A DNA stretch of 64,000 nt from Rhabditoides inermis (GCA_963966185.1 CAWZYM010000029.1:71418-135417), one strand, 5' to 3'; positions 47,935 to 60,038 are shown, counted from the stretch's first letter. The notes: generated by a model from the letters alone, not told the origin. Made by a program: numbers and translations.

Positions 47935-49294
47935 ATGACTTCCTACCAGCGACTGAAGCAGGTAATTGTCTATCCATCGACAATTGTTCATGTTTCCTTC
48001 TAGGCTATCCTCAATCGTCCGCTCTCTGAATGGAAGGATCTGGCTTCGGAGATCATTCAAGAGAAGTTTCTACCGGCGGTCGAGACTGCAGCTGGATGTG
48101 ACTTCCTGAGAACTGTCCTCACACAAGCAGCAAAGGCCGGAGAGGTACGCGTCTCTCACTCTCTCACTCTCTCACTCTCTCACTCTCTCACTCTCTCACT
48201 CTCTCACTCTCTCACTCTCTCACTCTCTCACTCTCTCACTCTCTCACTCTCTCACTCTCTCACTCTCTCACTCTCTCACTCTCTCACTCTCTCACTCTCT
48301 CACTCTCTCACTCTCTCACTCTCTCACTCTCTCACTCTCTCACTCTCTCACTCTCTCACTCTCTCACTCTCTCACTCTCTCACTCTCTCACTCTCTCACT
48401 CTCTCACTCTCTCACTCTCTCACTCTCTCACTCTCTCACTCTCTCACTTTCAGCCCGGCTCTTTCTTGGTGAGGTCTATGGTAGATCAGGTGTGTTCTCA
48501 CTTGATTCAACTGTCGACCCACGAGACTGGAAACTTTCTTGTGCAACGTCTACTGACTGAGAGGATCGATACCGTATACCAAGAAGAGATCATGGACAGC
48601 GGCATACTGTAAGTCAGGTTAGAGGGACAGGGGAAGAGAGGGAGAGATGGTGTCTTTCAGTGGGAACCTGTTGGAGCTGTCTCAGAACAAGTATGGTTCT
48701 CATGTGGTGGAGTGTGCAATGGAGAGTGCGGGGGCAGAGTTCAGATATGAGATGTGTCTCGAACTGATGGATGGATACAAGAGGAGCGAGTGAGTCTTTC
48801 TCCCTTCTGCTTCACTCCAATCGCCTACCTTTTTCTTTTCAGTGAGTTTGGAGATGCAGTTGATGTGCTCATGTACGATCAATTCGGAAACTACATCATC
48901 AATCGAATGCTGCAAGTTGTGAACCACCAAGTGGAGGTAAGAAACGGGTTCACTTCCCTCTCTCTATTCTACTCCTACCATTTCAGGCTATGGCTGTTTG
49001 GAGGACAGAAGATTCCAGGTTGGATCAGTTCTGCGAGTGGAAAGATCGTCTCATCATCAAGATCCAATTAAACCAGCGGCGACTGAGACAGTGAGTGGGG
49101 TACTGTAGATATTGGGTCATTGGTAAATCCTCTTTTTTTTTTTAAAAAAAATCTTTTTTCTGTCTAGGTCGACTGCTGTAAATCGACTTCTGGACACTGT
49201 GGCTGGAATGCAGGCTGCGAAATCGAACCATTGGATGAGTGGATACAACACAGGCCCCGCCCACTTTGCACCCGCCCCTCGGCGCAGGTTCTAG
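47935..49294 (+). CDS. PUF (Pumilio/FBF) family RNA-binding protein, gene 2
   Basis: ATG 47935 lies 6 nt after CATTTCAG, a trans-splice-like site. Exons: [61 protein letters not shown] with [25 protein letters not shown], and [20 protein letters not shown]. The repeat signatures GNFLVQ, YGSHVVE and GNYIIN are those of PUF repeats, which read RNA bases by residues at the first, second and fifth positions of helix 2. About four to six repeats are visible, fewer than the classical eight. It ends [10 protein letters not shown] with the stop at 49292-49294 and AATAAA at 49418-49423. One intron (48145-48453) is an octamer satellite. Likely a duplicate of the preceding gene. Confidence 0.85.
48152..48448 (+). 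repeat. Octamer satellite (CTCTCACT)n filling an intron
   Basis: About 37 perfect copies of CTCTCACT occupy nearly the whole 309-nt intron 48145-48453 of PUF gene 2. The donor GTACGCG and acceptor CACTTTCAG are just outside. Confidence 0.97.
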
Positions 49295-49417
49295 CCTGTT
49301 CTTCTTGGATCATTTGTTTACATTTGTGTATCATTATGATTACTTCGTTGCTTCATATTTGACTGTGTTAGTACGCATTTTCCCCCAACATATTGTAAAT
49401 ACTGAACTTTTGATGAC

Positions 49418-49423
49418 AATAAA
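49418..49423 (+). terminator. Poly(A) signal of PUF gene 2
   Basis: AATAAA 124 bp past the stop. Confidence 0.7.
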
Positions 49424-49629
49424 CGTAGTTTATTAGCGTAGTCCCAAGTGTTGTTAGTCAAATTATTATCAAACCACATTTCAAGAAGCTTTTATTGAAA
49501 CATTAAAGCGGCAATGAACGATTTGCGTGAATGTATGAGTTAGTTTGTAAGAGCGAGTTGTAAGAATCTTGGTGGGTGGTCTAGATGGAGTGATAGGATG
49601 AGGTGGTCACAGTCGTATCCAGAAGAGTC

Positions 49630-50908
49630 TCACAATCCGACGTCGTCCTCAGATGAGACGGCAGCTCCACACACATCACAACTGATATCGATTCATTATC
49701 GATTGATTATCGATCGACGACTCACAATCGGTGTTGGGCTTGAGAAAGTAGTCGACTCGCTCGTTCTTCTTATCCACAGAAGCCACGAGGGGACCGAGAA
49801 GAGTCTGCTCCAGTGCACCTACAGTATACCCAGTGAATACCGTACTCCAACAGTATCCTTCGTACCGTTGTAGATCCTGTCATGAAGGGAAGAAAGATGG
49901 GAATGGAGGGATTGAGCCCTGCTGACAACAGAAGAAGAATTGCGCCCCGATCGAATCACAGCCGAGAGATGAGCCATCGAACGAGAAATCGAACCCAGCA
50001 ACTACAAAAGCTGTGCTATGTGATCGGAGTACTGTAGAATACAGTACCTGCTGTTTTCCATCGCGACGGCTGATCGCAGCGTCAGCCTTCTCCACCTTCT
50101 TCAGAACAACGTCCACACGATACGAACAGTCCCGCATCTCAATACAGTACTTCGCTCGACTATTGAATTCTACCGTATACCTGATCAGCAACCTCTCCAG
50201 TGTGGAATCCCTTGTTGTACTTGTAGGTCGAAGCAAGAGCAGCCTTTGTCGAGTTCTAAACATTATGTCTACAGTGTGCTCAAGATCGCAAAGTACCGTA
50301 ATCCTGTTGATGTCCTGCTCGGCATTCTGAATCAGCTCCAGAGTGTCGCTCGAGTTGATCTGACATATACTGTACATACAGTATACCTAACAACAGTATT
50401 CCTACCGCGTTGGAAAGAGCCGAGCGGAGTTTGTGGTTGTCAGACTGCCTCTTCTGCTCATTCTTCACACGACGAGAATAGATCGATCCATCCAGATGAC
50501 GCACATCTGACGTCACCTCAATAGAATACGGTATTCTACAGTACCTAGAGGTATACGGTAACTTACAGTATCCTAGTCTGTCGTACCTTGTTGACCTTGT
50601 TTGCGAGGTGCGTGTTGTGAGAATGGATGATGGGATCGAGACTGCGATCCAATCCAGCAGCCCTTTCAACAGCATCCGCAGCCAACATCAGATGAGAAAC
50701 CGCAGCACTGAGGTTCATCTAGGAGGGAGGGAGGGGGGAGTGGAATGGAGAGAGGGAGGGAGAGGGAGGGAGGGATGGAGAAGGAGGGAGGGATGGAGAG
50801 AGGGAGGGAGAGAGGGAGGAAGGGATGGAGAGAGGGAGAGGGGGGAGAGGGTACCTCGTTTGCTCCTGCCATGTGGCTGGGCATGTGGTTGAATGATTGG
50901 GCATCCAT
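49630..50908 (-). CDS. Unrecognised helical, coiled-coil-like protein
   Basis: About eight exons with consistent phases. Start 50908: MDAQSFNHMPSHMAGANE|, then MNLSAAVSHLMLAADAVERA, VTSDVRHLDGSIYSRRVKNE, INSSDTLELIQNAEQDIN, YKYNKGFHTGEVADQ, CSYRVDVVLKKVEKADAAIS, LLGSISRSMAHLSAVIRSG, ALEQTLLGPLVASVDKKNER, and the end ISCDVCGAAVSSEDDVGL (stop 49632-49630). It is mostly charged helix with a terminal CDVCG that could be half of a zinc site. No membrane segment or signal peptide. I do not recognise the family; a vesicle-tethering or lysosome-positioning subunit is only a guess. Poly-pyrimidine and GAGGGA tracts lie in the first intron (50720-50855). Confidence 0.6.
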
Positions 50909-50999
50909 GGGACCGCCTGCCGCGAGAGAACGGGAGACGACTGATCGAAAGGACGGCGACGAGCCGACACAGAGACGTCAACCAGATAGGATACGATGA

Positions 51000-51594
51000 G
51001 CGACTGATGAAACCCTCAACATCTTCGCAAATCAATGTAAATGTAACATACACATAAAACAATTCGAAGAATGAGAAACAAAACATATTCAAATCAATAA
51101 AGCTTTTTTTCTCGTAGGCCAACGCAGGAGGTGCAAAACTAGGATAATCTTGGTCACAACACGGACGTCATATTCTCTCACACACCGCAAATCTCATTAT
51201 CATTTTTTTCATAGCGTGCTCGCTGAATGTTCACCGATCTCGTCAGCTGGTCTGCATATCTTATTACATTTTCATCTGGCTCCAATAATACATACAATGT
51301 TTCTGCGAACATTTAATCCTTCTGAATTCGATTAAATGAAAAGTGGTTGTCTTTGATCTTTAAATTATACTGCTCTTTCATTCTTGTTAATTGAATTGTT
51401 CAAGGTGCAACAGGGGTGAGGGTTCATACGCGGCCAGAGATTCATTCGCATTCTATCATTTTCGCATTCACTATTTATTATCATTCGTTTCACTCAACCG
51501 GCGAACTTTTCGCAAAAAATGTAAATTATATTTCCGCATTCTGTTTCAGATTAGTGGGAATAGTTTTGATGTATGTACTTTGTATATAGATTGA
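51000..51594. other. Intergenic region, no gene seen
   Basis: AT-rich spacer between the minus-strand helical gene and the first receptor of the pair; it could hold both promoters. Confidence 0.5.
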
Positions 51595-53386
51595 ATGTCT
51601 CTTCTCCCGCACCCTGACTGTTCATTCGAAGTAGCAGCCTTCGACCAACCAGCAGTCAAATATCCCATTCTATTCACGGTATATGTTTTTGTAGCAAAAC
51701 TCGTTCACACTTTATTTCTAGATTTCTCTCACGGCCACATCAATACCATTGTGCATTTACTTGACTCGAATAATTATACGATCCATATTTCATCAAAACT
51801 TACGGGTAAGAGTGGGAACAAATTCATTTTGTGCAACCAATGATTCAGTGTATTCTTATACTATACCTTCACTATATATTAGTATATGCAATAATGACAC
51901 TTGGGATGCACGTGAGAAGATATTCTTTGTGACTAATTACAATGAATTTACAGATATTCACCTTTTACAAGTTCTATTTTCGCGGCGATAATGCCTGTGC
52001 CTACATGGTGAAAGAGGAGCAGTGTGCGCCCGCCACCCTCCTACTGCACGTTGCCATAATAGGGTATGATCTCCCCCCTCTCCCTCTCTCTCATCCCTGC
52101 TTTCAGAATGGAGACAATCAACATCTTCATAGCCCTTGAGCGCACAGTGGCCACTCTCTTCGCCACTTCCTATGCCTATAGATTCCGACGTCTCGGAATA
52201 GTATTCGTGCTGGCGTCGGTGAGTAAATAGTTGTGATTGAAACCTATATATTATATAGAACATAGTCGGAATATGTGTTGTGTGGTAGATCAGAGATGCA
52301 CATGAAAAGGTTAGAGTTAGATCGAGAGATGATAGCAACTTGTTGTGACTTCTTTTCAGTTGGTAGTGTCTTGGCTGCTCGCTCTTTCGGAGTCTCACTC
52401 GTTCTTCTCTTCCCCCCTCCTACAGATAGACTGCTCGCTCAGCGACCGGAAACCCATAGATGCCTACACTGTATTCTCGGTGAGTCGTGAGATTTGCACA
52501 AACGTCTTGACACTTAATTACGAATAATGGAATGTACTGTGATCTCTCTTTTTGCATTTTAGATGCTGCTAACGTTCGATGTGTCGGTGTTCCTCGTTCT
52601 CATTCCCCTCTATGTATTCAATCGGAGGAAACTGCGAACGCGGTGAGTGGCGACTGCCAAACACCTGCGCTAGTCAACACCTGGCACATTCACTTTCTTA
52701 CGGTGTGCATCAAACGTTTCGAAATAATCGAAACAGTTTCTAGAAATCCGTGATACATAGTACTGTAAAGAAGTGTCAAACAGCTGTGATGTATAGTCAC
52801 AAAGCACTACTCGGAGGCCTTTTCAGCTGTCAGCCGCTCCATTAGAGTGTGTAGAGGGTAGATTACGTACTCTCACGTCGTTTCATGTCAAGGCTAAGAC
52901 AAGGTATGATGCGTGTGCAGGCTGTGCACTCATGCCTACACTCTGTCTGGATTCTGGCAGCTGCAGGACAACCTCTCCGCCCTCTCACTCACAGCCGGAA
53001 TAGAGATCCTTCGCGTACTCTTCTTCTCCACGTCATATTCGCCAGTGCGTCCAACCCATGACCCATCCAACCATTGGCGCATACTTGTTGTTTCAGTCAC
53101 GAACGCGTGGCTGGTCGGGCGTTCCACAGACATTCCGCAACTCTCGGATCTCTCGCTCTTCCGGGCCATATACCACGCGTGCTATGCGAGTCATGATGGA
53201 TGGGTCGGCAAGTGACTGCTTGCCTTGCAGCTGTTCCCGTACTACTCGGTGGCGGCTCCTCTGTACCTCATCTACACGATGCACCGCAGAGTGCGGGTCG
53301 AGCCCCTGCCGACCATCACTGTCTCCCCGCAACACCACGGGGAGACACACTTCCGAGAACTGAGACAGCTATGGAACACCAGATGA
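51595..53386 (+). CDS. Nematode serpentine chemoreceptor (Sra/Srab/Sre-like 7TM), gene 2
   Basis: Exons in phase from ATG 51595: MSLLPHPDCSFEVAAFDQ, TM1 ISLTATSIPLCIYLTRIII, TM2 CILILYLHYILVYAIMTLGM (exon ending at a GTGAGAAG donor), TM3 APATLLLHVAIIGMETINIF with LERTVATLFATSYAYRF, TM4 LGIVFVLASLVVSWLLALS, TM5 FDVSVFLVLIPLYVFNRRK, TM6 LSALSLTAGIEILRVLFFS and TM7 LFPYYSVAAPLYLIYTMHRR. The C-terminus HFRELRQLWNTR precedes the stop at 53384-53386. ER.VAT.....Y is the family's intracellular loop-2 motif. Such receptors act in chemosensory neurons. Six or so introns match those of the next gene. Confidence 0.85.
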
Positions 53387-53680
53387 TTATGCGAGTGATA
53401 AAGTGACGTTATCCTAGACGCTGAAAACCGCGACCACCCCTGCATGATTCAGGGGCGCATTTGCGGTGTTTGAACGCGCGCCGGCTGCAAAATCTCACGT
53501 AAAATTTCCTAATTGTGTTGAAACGTGTTTGCGAAAAAAGGAATGGAATAAATAATAAATAGAATCATCTGCGATGAGGCGATTTTCTCGGAGCAACAGA
53601 AATTTCCGCCGTAATTGGATTGTGAAACGTTGGGGAAACGGCTTGTCGGGAGGCAGTTTACTTAGTATCACGTTTTTACC
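53387..53680. other. Spacer between tandem receptor genes
   Basis: 294 bp without a gene, the probable promoter of the downstream receptor. Confidence 0.5.
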
Positions 53681-55241
53681 ATGTCCAACAACACTATGGA
53701 GGAAGACTTTTGTGCGCGGGAAGTCTACGCATTCTCGCAGTTTTGGGTCACATTCTCGCATCTCTACTCGGTAAGTGTACTCTACCTTTCAACTGTTGTT
53801 ATTTGCTTCCAGCAATTCGTGCCGTTTGTTAGTTCGATTCTCGTGTACCGAAACGTGCGTTACATCATATCATCCAAGCATCATCGCAACTTTTGCGTAA
53901 GTGTTTGGTAGGCAGAACAGAAAAAAATTCTATTCAGATTATTCTTATTGTCTATTTGGTCTATACACTGGCATACTGTATCATCACGCAAGGAATGGCG
54001 GTGTGTCACTTTGATATACACAAATCTACAGTACCCCAGATTACTACTCTCATCAAGTATTTCTCGCGCTCATCCGACTGTGATATGATGGTTCGCACCT
54101 CCAACTGCGCACCTTTCACCCTTCTTTTATATACTTGTGTTGTGGGGTAGGTATACTGTACATCATACTGTACATGAACATTTTAGCACTGAAACTATCA
54201 ATATCATGATAGCTATCGAGCGCACCGTCGCCACAATTTATGCGAAGACGTACGAGAAAGAATTCGAGTACATGGGTGGAGTTCTAGCGGGAGGATCGGT
54301 GGGGAAAAAAAAAGAAGGAGTCATGTTATTTTTGCAGGTTGTTCTCTCATTCTGCCTCGCTCTCTATGCGTGCTATGACATGTTCTTCCTGCACTCTCTC
54401 CAGAGGAACTGTAGCTCCAGCGATCGAGACACTGCCGTCAGCGGAGTCTCCATATATGTCGTACGTTTCACAATACGTTTCTGTCACGCAGTCGTCGTTT
54501 CAGCAACTCGCTCTCTTCGATTTGTCCGTGTTTCTGGTGCTCATTCCCATTTACATGTTCAATCGGAATAAATTGAAAGGGCGGATTGGGGGCAGGCGGA
54601 AGAAGAGACCAACCACACTTGGGTACAATAGACGACGTTGTGTGATGTATACTGTATTGACACTATGTGCAGCGTGTTCCGTCCCACCGTGTCTCCATCC
54701 TACGCACTCTCTCGCTCGTGGCAGCTGCAGGACAACCTAGCCGCCCTGAATCTAGCGGCCGGCATAGGAATCATACACATGCTGTTCTTCGGGGTACACG
54801 CCATCATATATATCAGTGAGCCTCCTCCCATGCAATCACAACAAGCCACTGTTGTAGCCATCTACTCGTGGTATTCCGACCAATTGGCAGAGGGCGACGA
54901 CTCCAGGGAGACAATGGCCACCTATCGATCGCTACTCAATATGTGCTACGTAATTGACCACACATTGTCGAAAGGTGTCGTTGAATTTCAGATTCTGCCA
55001 TTTTACCCGATTGCCGCACCTCTTGCATTGTCACTGTCCATGAGGAGGAGAAGCGGAAAGGTGAGGAAACCCCCCCTCTCCGTCTCTCCGTCTCTCTTTC
55101 TCTCTCTCTCTCTCCCCCCTCTCCCTCTCTCTCCCTCTCTCTCTTTCATATTCTCCTGTCTAGGTTGGTCCGGAGGAGCGTCGGAGTCGTGAAGACGAGA
55201 GAGACGTCTATTTCAACCAGCTACACAATAGCTGGAAGTAA
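53681..55241 (+). CDS. Nematode serpentine chemoreceptor (Sra/Srab/Sre-like 7TM), gene 3
   Basis: Exons from ATG 53681: MSNNTMEEDFCAREVYAFSQ, QFVPFVSSILVYRNVRYIIS, IILIVYLVYTLAYCIITQGM, NCAPFTLLLYTCVVG, ETINIMIAIERTVATIYAKT with YEKEFEY, VVLSFCLALYACYDMFFLHS, FDLSVFLVLIPIYMFNRNKL, LNLAAGIGIIHMLFFGVHAI, ILPFYPIAAPLALSLSMRR. The C-terminus YFNQLHNSWK with the stop at 55239-55241 is the family's terminal motif and matches gene 2's HFRELRQLW. SWQLQDNLAALNLAAGI is nearly identical to gene 2's FWQLQDNLSALSLTAGI, so these are recent tandem duplicates. Confidence 0.88.
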
Positions 55242-55485
55242 AAAAAAAACACCAGCATGCTAAAATAATATTCGGGAAAAATGAAATGAAACGAAACAAA
55301 CAGTATTCGATGTTTGATGTGTGTGATTCTAGTTGTGGTGACGTAGCCTCGAATCGAAGAAAGTACAATGTTTATTCATGGCACACAATCACAACACACT
55401 TTGTACAGAAACATCGGGTTGACAACACTGGTATTACACGGTGGCATATGCACTTCTCCTTCTCCTCCTTCTCCTTCTCCTGCTC

Positions 55486-57247
55486 CTACTTCTCCCTCCG
55501 ACAGAGAGTGGCGGCGACGGCGCAAACGAGGAGAAGGACAGCCAGGCCGACGGGGAGAGAGAGGAGGACCTGGTGGAGAGAGACACACTCGCAGTCCGGG
55601 GAGACAGGGGGAATCAGGCGGAGGGCTGCAATCAAGCAGTCATCTCCTTCCATCCTTCATTCCTACTCTCCCTATCCCACCTCTGTCCTCATCCAGCACG
55701 TCTATCCGGTTGCTTCTCACGTCCACTTCCAGAGTGGGCGGGATCTCGAGGGGCGTGGCGACACCGATCGACCGAGTCGCATTCACGCTGCGGGGACGAC
55801 GCGCCAGCTTACCCGCCTCCGATTTCGAGAGGTCTTCACAGGTGGGGATCTGAAAGGAATATGTGTGAGAGAGAGAGAGAGAAAGAGAGAGAGAGGGAGG
55901 GAGAGAGAGAGGGAGGGAGGGAGGGGGGGTACCCACGGGACATTCGCCGTCCTTGATGTCGAGTCGCACACTGCACTGGAAGTTGACGACGACCTGCATG
56001 TGCGTGTTCCCTCCCCACCCCCTCCTCCCCACCTTGTCGGCGAACTTGAATGCGTGTGCCTCTTTCTGCGCCTCCAACTCGCCCGGACCATACTCCAGGT
56101 TGTCGAGCAGGAAACGGTCCACCGCACAGCTGAACGGAAGGCGTCAGAGAAAAGACGAGAGACACCGGCAACTTGCCATACAGATAATGCTGTCAAAGAA
56201 GGAGCAAGAGGAGAGAGATAGAAAAGAAGAGAAGCGCGCACCCCTGATCATTGAGAATGTTGATTTCCGTGCCGGAGCCGTCTTCGACAAAGCACGAGTG
56301 AACGGTCATGCACCACAGGTCTGCAATGGGGCACGGGACAGTCAACGAGTCGATGATGTGTGTGGATGGATGGCGGAATGACAGCTGCTGTCTTAGCTCC
56401 GTCTCTCACCGGGCGCAGTCGAGTCGCATATCCAGCGGTGGAGCAGCTTGCTGCCCACAGCCACCACCTCCACAGGCTTCTTCGACTCCGGATCCACCAC
56501 CTAGAACAATTTCTCTCTCTCTCTCTCTCGCTCTCTCTCTCTTTCTCCCACCTCATACCGACACCGTGGCATCTCTGCAAGCTCCGTGAGAGCGTCGATG
56601 CTCTAAAATACGAGTTGTAAAGAAGAACATACTATTTGGTTTCTCAATCCACCTTTGGCGACACGGAGATGGGATAAGTGACCGTCTTGTCAGCCTGCAT
56701 GTAGAAACACTGGATCTCATAGCCCTGAAAAAAGGTAGAAACTCAAGATATTGAAATGTCGAAGGTCCCACTCACTCTGTCGACCTTGGTGATAAAGTCT
56801 TCGTGGAAGGAGATCATCACTTTGGTCGTCACGAAAAGGCCAGGAGGATCAGTCTGAAAACGAGTGACATCATCATCATCCAATGTCGAATAAAAGCCTC
56901 ACAGATCTGGTGGTGACCGCTCCGCACTCGTTCTTGTCGAATGAAATGGACGTGGTCTTCCTTCCCACGTCCCTCGAAACACACTTCGGGTTGTCCGAGT
57001 GACCAATCACGAAGATTCGCCCTAGAAAGCAACACGTCTTTGTGATTTCGCATTCCCTATACCTCTGAACACATCCTGTGTGAGAAAGACGACATCAATC
57101 GTGTTCTCTCCGCACTCTATCTCCGCCGCGCCTGCAAATACGTACAGTAACCCATTCTACAGTACACTCCTCACCAATTTGTCCGTTTGGAATGGGGATA
57201 GCGGATAGATTGAGGAAGAGTGAACATAGGATGAGTAATACGTTCAT
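55486..57247 (-). CDS. Cuticlin-like ZP-domain membrane protein
   Basis: About nine exons. The start (57247) follows CACTCCACAG by 2 nt and opens a signal peptide MNVLLILCSLFLNLSAIPIP. The ZP domain has IECGENTIDVVFLTQDVF, NPKCVSRDVG, FVTTKVMISFHEDFITKVDR, YEIQCFYMQADKTVTYPI, MPRCRYEVV, HRWICDS, LWCMTVHSCFVEDGSGTEIN, CAVDRFLLDNLEYGPGELE and VVVNFQCSVRLDIKDGECP, which match nematode cuticlins. After it is an RRPR (possible furin-type) site and a C-terminal membrane helix LLSLPVGLAVLLLVCAVAAT with CRREK, stop 55488-55486. Cuticlins polymerise in the extracellular cuticle, notably under alae. A CT/GA tract (55866-55928) is intronic. Confidence 0.9.
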
Positions 57248-57286
57248 AGCTGTGGAGTGGCAGTGACAGGGATGTCTCCAGTGTAT

Positions 57287-57317
<31 letters not shown>

Positions 57318-58058
57318 CGCCCCCGGCCTTCCGCCTGCCATATATCAATTGATCCATGCATGATATGTGTCCGCGTGCGTGATTATGTGATATGCGATGT
57401 CGCCTCAGGCGGATGCCACCCAACAAAAACTAGCTCCCTGCCAGCCGGCGAAATCTCTCTCTCTGTCCATTGCAACACACGCACGAACGGTCACTACCAA
57501 AACATTCCATCTCTCTCTCTCTTTCTCTTCTCGCCATCACAAATCATCACCAGACAACGATGCATGTTTCATCGTGTATGCAGATATATTATAGAATAAC
57601 ATTGTTGTAGTCTGAAGTTGTTATGCAGATTAAGTTTTTTGTCCTCAAAAAATGTTGTCAAAATTCAAATGAATAGCTATAGTGTGTTGAAATTTGCATA
57701 TGATTCCAACCGAACTATTATAAACTTGCCCTGTGCCGTCAAGGTTATCGTCGCATTAATATGCCAACCAATCGTTTTATGGCTAATACAATTAGTGGAA
57801 GCGTGTGATGGGATGAAATACGACACGTGAACGGCCGGGGAGAGATGCAATCATGCATGATCGCACCCCCGGAAAGGATAGCGATATGCGCAAGCATGCA
57901 ACTTTATCCAACACTTACATCAACATACAACATCGGCAAAGAAAGGACATACGGTAACCATTTTTAGGGGTTTCTATGTTTTCAGTTCTCAATAAACAAA
58001 CACTGTGAGGTGAGATGATAACAAGGGAGTGGAGGGTGCCAGAGTGGGCGTGGCGCGA
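57248..58058. other. Intergenic region, no gene seen
   Basis: CT-rich microsatellite (57285-57316) then AT-rich sequence. It should hold the cuticlin promoter. Confidence 0.5.
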
Positions 58059-58310
<252 letters not shown>

Positions 58311-58541
58311 TCTAGATGCAACACATTAATGCAATCAAACACACGATATCAATAAATTCAGATATTTCAAACGGGCTCGAACCGGTAATTATAGAACAAC
58401 AGAAAGGCACATAAATTCATACAAAGAACTTTATTCAATCTTCCCGTATTTAAAAACACGAATGCCACACGAGTACAATTCACACGAGTAATACAAGCTA
58501 TACAAGAGATATGCATGGAATGTTGCCTACCTTGTTCCTGT

Positions 58542-59656
58542 TCATTTCACAAACACGCACCCCTTCCACCGCTCGTCGTTGGATGCCTCCTCCACCTTGA
58601 GTATCATCTGCTGGTCCCTCACCACATCGCCCCACACGTACTTGCCGCGACACGACGCACACCTCCCTGACACAGCTCGCATCACTCCACTTCTCTCCCT
58701 CCACCCACCTTCACACGGGTACAGCTCGTCCCTCTGCCCTGCCTCGTTGAGTGCGTGCTCGGCCAGACACCGCATGTGGTAGTGCACTGCGCATCCCACC
58801 GCCCCGCAACGCACCACCTCCCGCACAGTGTCTATCGCCCCGTCGCACAGCCCGCATCTGCCCCTCTCCCGCCACCCCTCCGACCCTTCTGGAATCACCG
58901 TCGTCGTCTTCTCCACAAGACCATACGTTTTCACCTGAACAAACACCTTGGAACCAGAATGAGAAAGAATGAGCTGACCACGTGCTTAGGTGGTGGCGCC
59001 TCGTCTGGAAAGGGCAGCTCCTCGGTGGGAACGAGCCATCGGAAGGTGAGGGCAAAGCGACGCCACGGAGAACTGTTCATCAGGTGGCATGCGACACGCA
59101 GACTGAAACCAAACGTCTGCATCTGCACGATCTTGATGGATGAGCACTCGACGACACGGGCTCACCGAAAGGCAAAGGGCGTCTCCTTCTTGGTTTTCTT
59201 GAGTGCGAGGTGCTTGAGGGCCTTGGACTTGTCGGGGTTCTGCCATGCCCACTCGAAGCGGAGGGCGGCGATCGAGTTGGGGAAGCCGTGCACGATGCAC
59301 ACCATGTCCCTGCAACCTCCTCGTTCCCTCCCTCTCCCTCCCCTCCTCCACCCACCATGGCCCCCTGCTGTCCGTCTTCTTCGCCCCTCCCGCCTCCTTT
59401 CCTCCGTTGTGCTGTCGGATCCGCCGGTTCGGGTCCACCGTGTAGCCAATGTAGCACCGATTCTACTAACACACACTCGTTATTCCAGCATCTTTTATCT
59501 TCGGCATACCTTGTAGTGTTTGAGCTGACTGCGAGAGATGAGGCAGTAGCATCCAAAGAACTCATCCGGCACCGTCGGCAGCTTGCGACTCCTCTTCTTA
59601 GGAGAAACAGGCGGAGATCCGAGCGACTGGGTCGACGACAGACGTTTCGGCGCCAT
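58542..59656 (-). CDS. slx-1: SLX1 structure-specific endonuclease subunit
   Basis: Start 59656 directly after GTATTCTAG. Exons: [96 protein letters not shown], and a Cys/His-rich C-terminus [37 protein letters not shown]. The GIY-YIG core has YCLI, CYIGYT, R..QHN and a glutamate in RFEW, and the C-terminal RING-like zinc domain is complete. With SLX4 it resolves Holliday junctions and cuts flaps in the nucleus. It lies 34 bp from the gene before it and 231 bp from RPB10. Normal SLX1 size. Confidence 0.95.
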
Positions 59657-59690
59657 CTAGAATACGCAATATACACATACATACATTAAT

Positions 59691-60038
59691 TCACTTTAAA
59701 CGCCGCGTTGTCTCATTATTTCTCTTTGAACGCTGAAGTCCATAAAATTGTACCACCTTAGTCTTATCACACGCGTCGAACTGCTGGCTGAGGCTCCTCC
59801 GGATAGTCTTCCGCGCGCCCTTTCCGTCGTTCACTGGCAGAGCTCCAGCAGTGCTCCCTCCTTCTGCCATACTTGGAGCAGAACTTAAAAGGTGTTCCTC
59901 CAACACCAACAACTCGTCATCTGACTGAAACAGACAAAGTCATTTAGCTTTGTTTTTGTGGAAAAAAAAACTCACATCAGAAAGACAAAAGTCCCTCGCA
60001 TCGGGCACGAACTTTTCCTCGGCTCCGCCCGCCGGCAT
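59691..60038 (-). CDS. Small unrecognised protein of about 100 residues
   Basis: Two exons. Start 60038 directly after CTATTGTAG: MPAGGAEEKFVPDARDFCLS|, intron of about 70 nt, then DDELLVLEEHLLSSAPSM, a low-complexity GGSTAGALPVNDGKGARK, and a basic C-terminus TIRRSLSQQFDACDKTKVVQ with KRNNETTRRLK. Acidic N-terminal and basic C-terminal halves, no membrane segment, no known motif. It is held in a tight run of nuclear genes, 34 bp upstream of SLX1, so a nuclear role is an inference only. Confidence 0.65.

Noticed and set aside
48145..48453. CRISPR-like array
   Set aside because: Octamer satellite without spacers in a eukaryotic intron.
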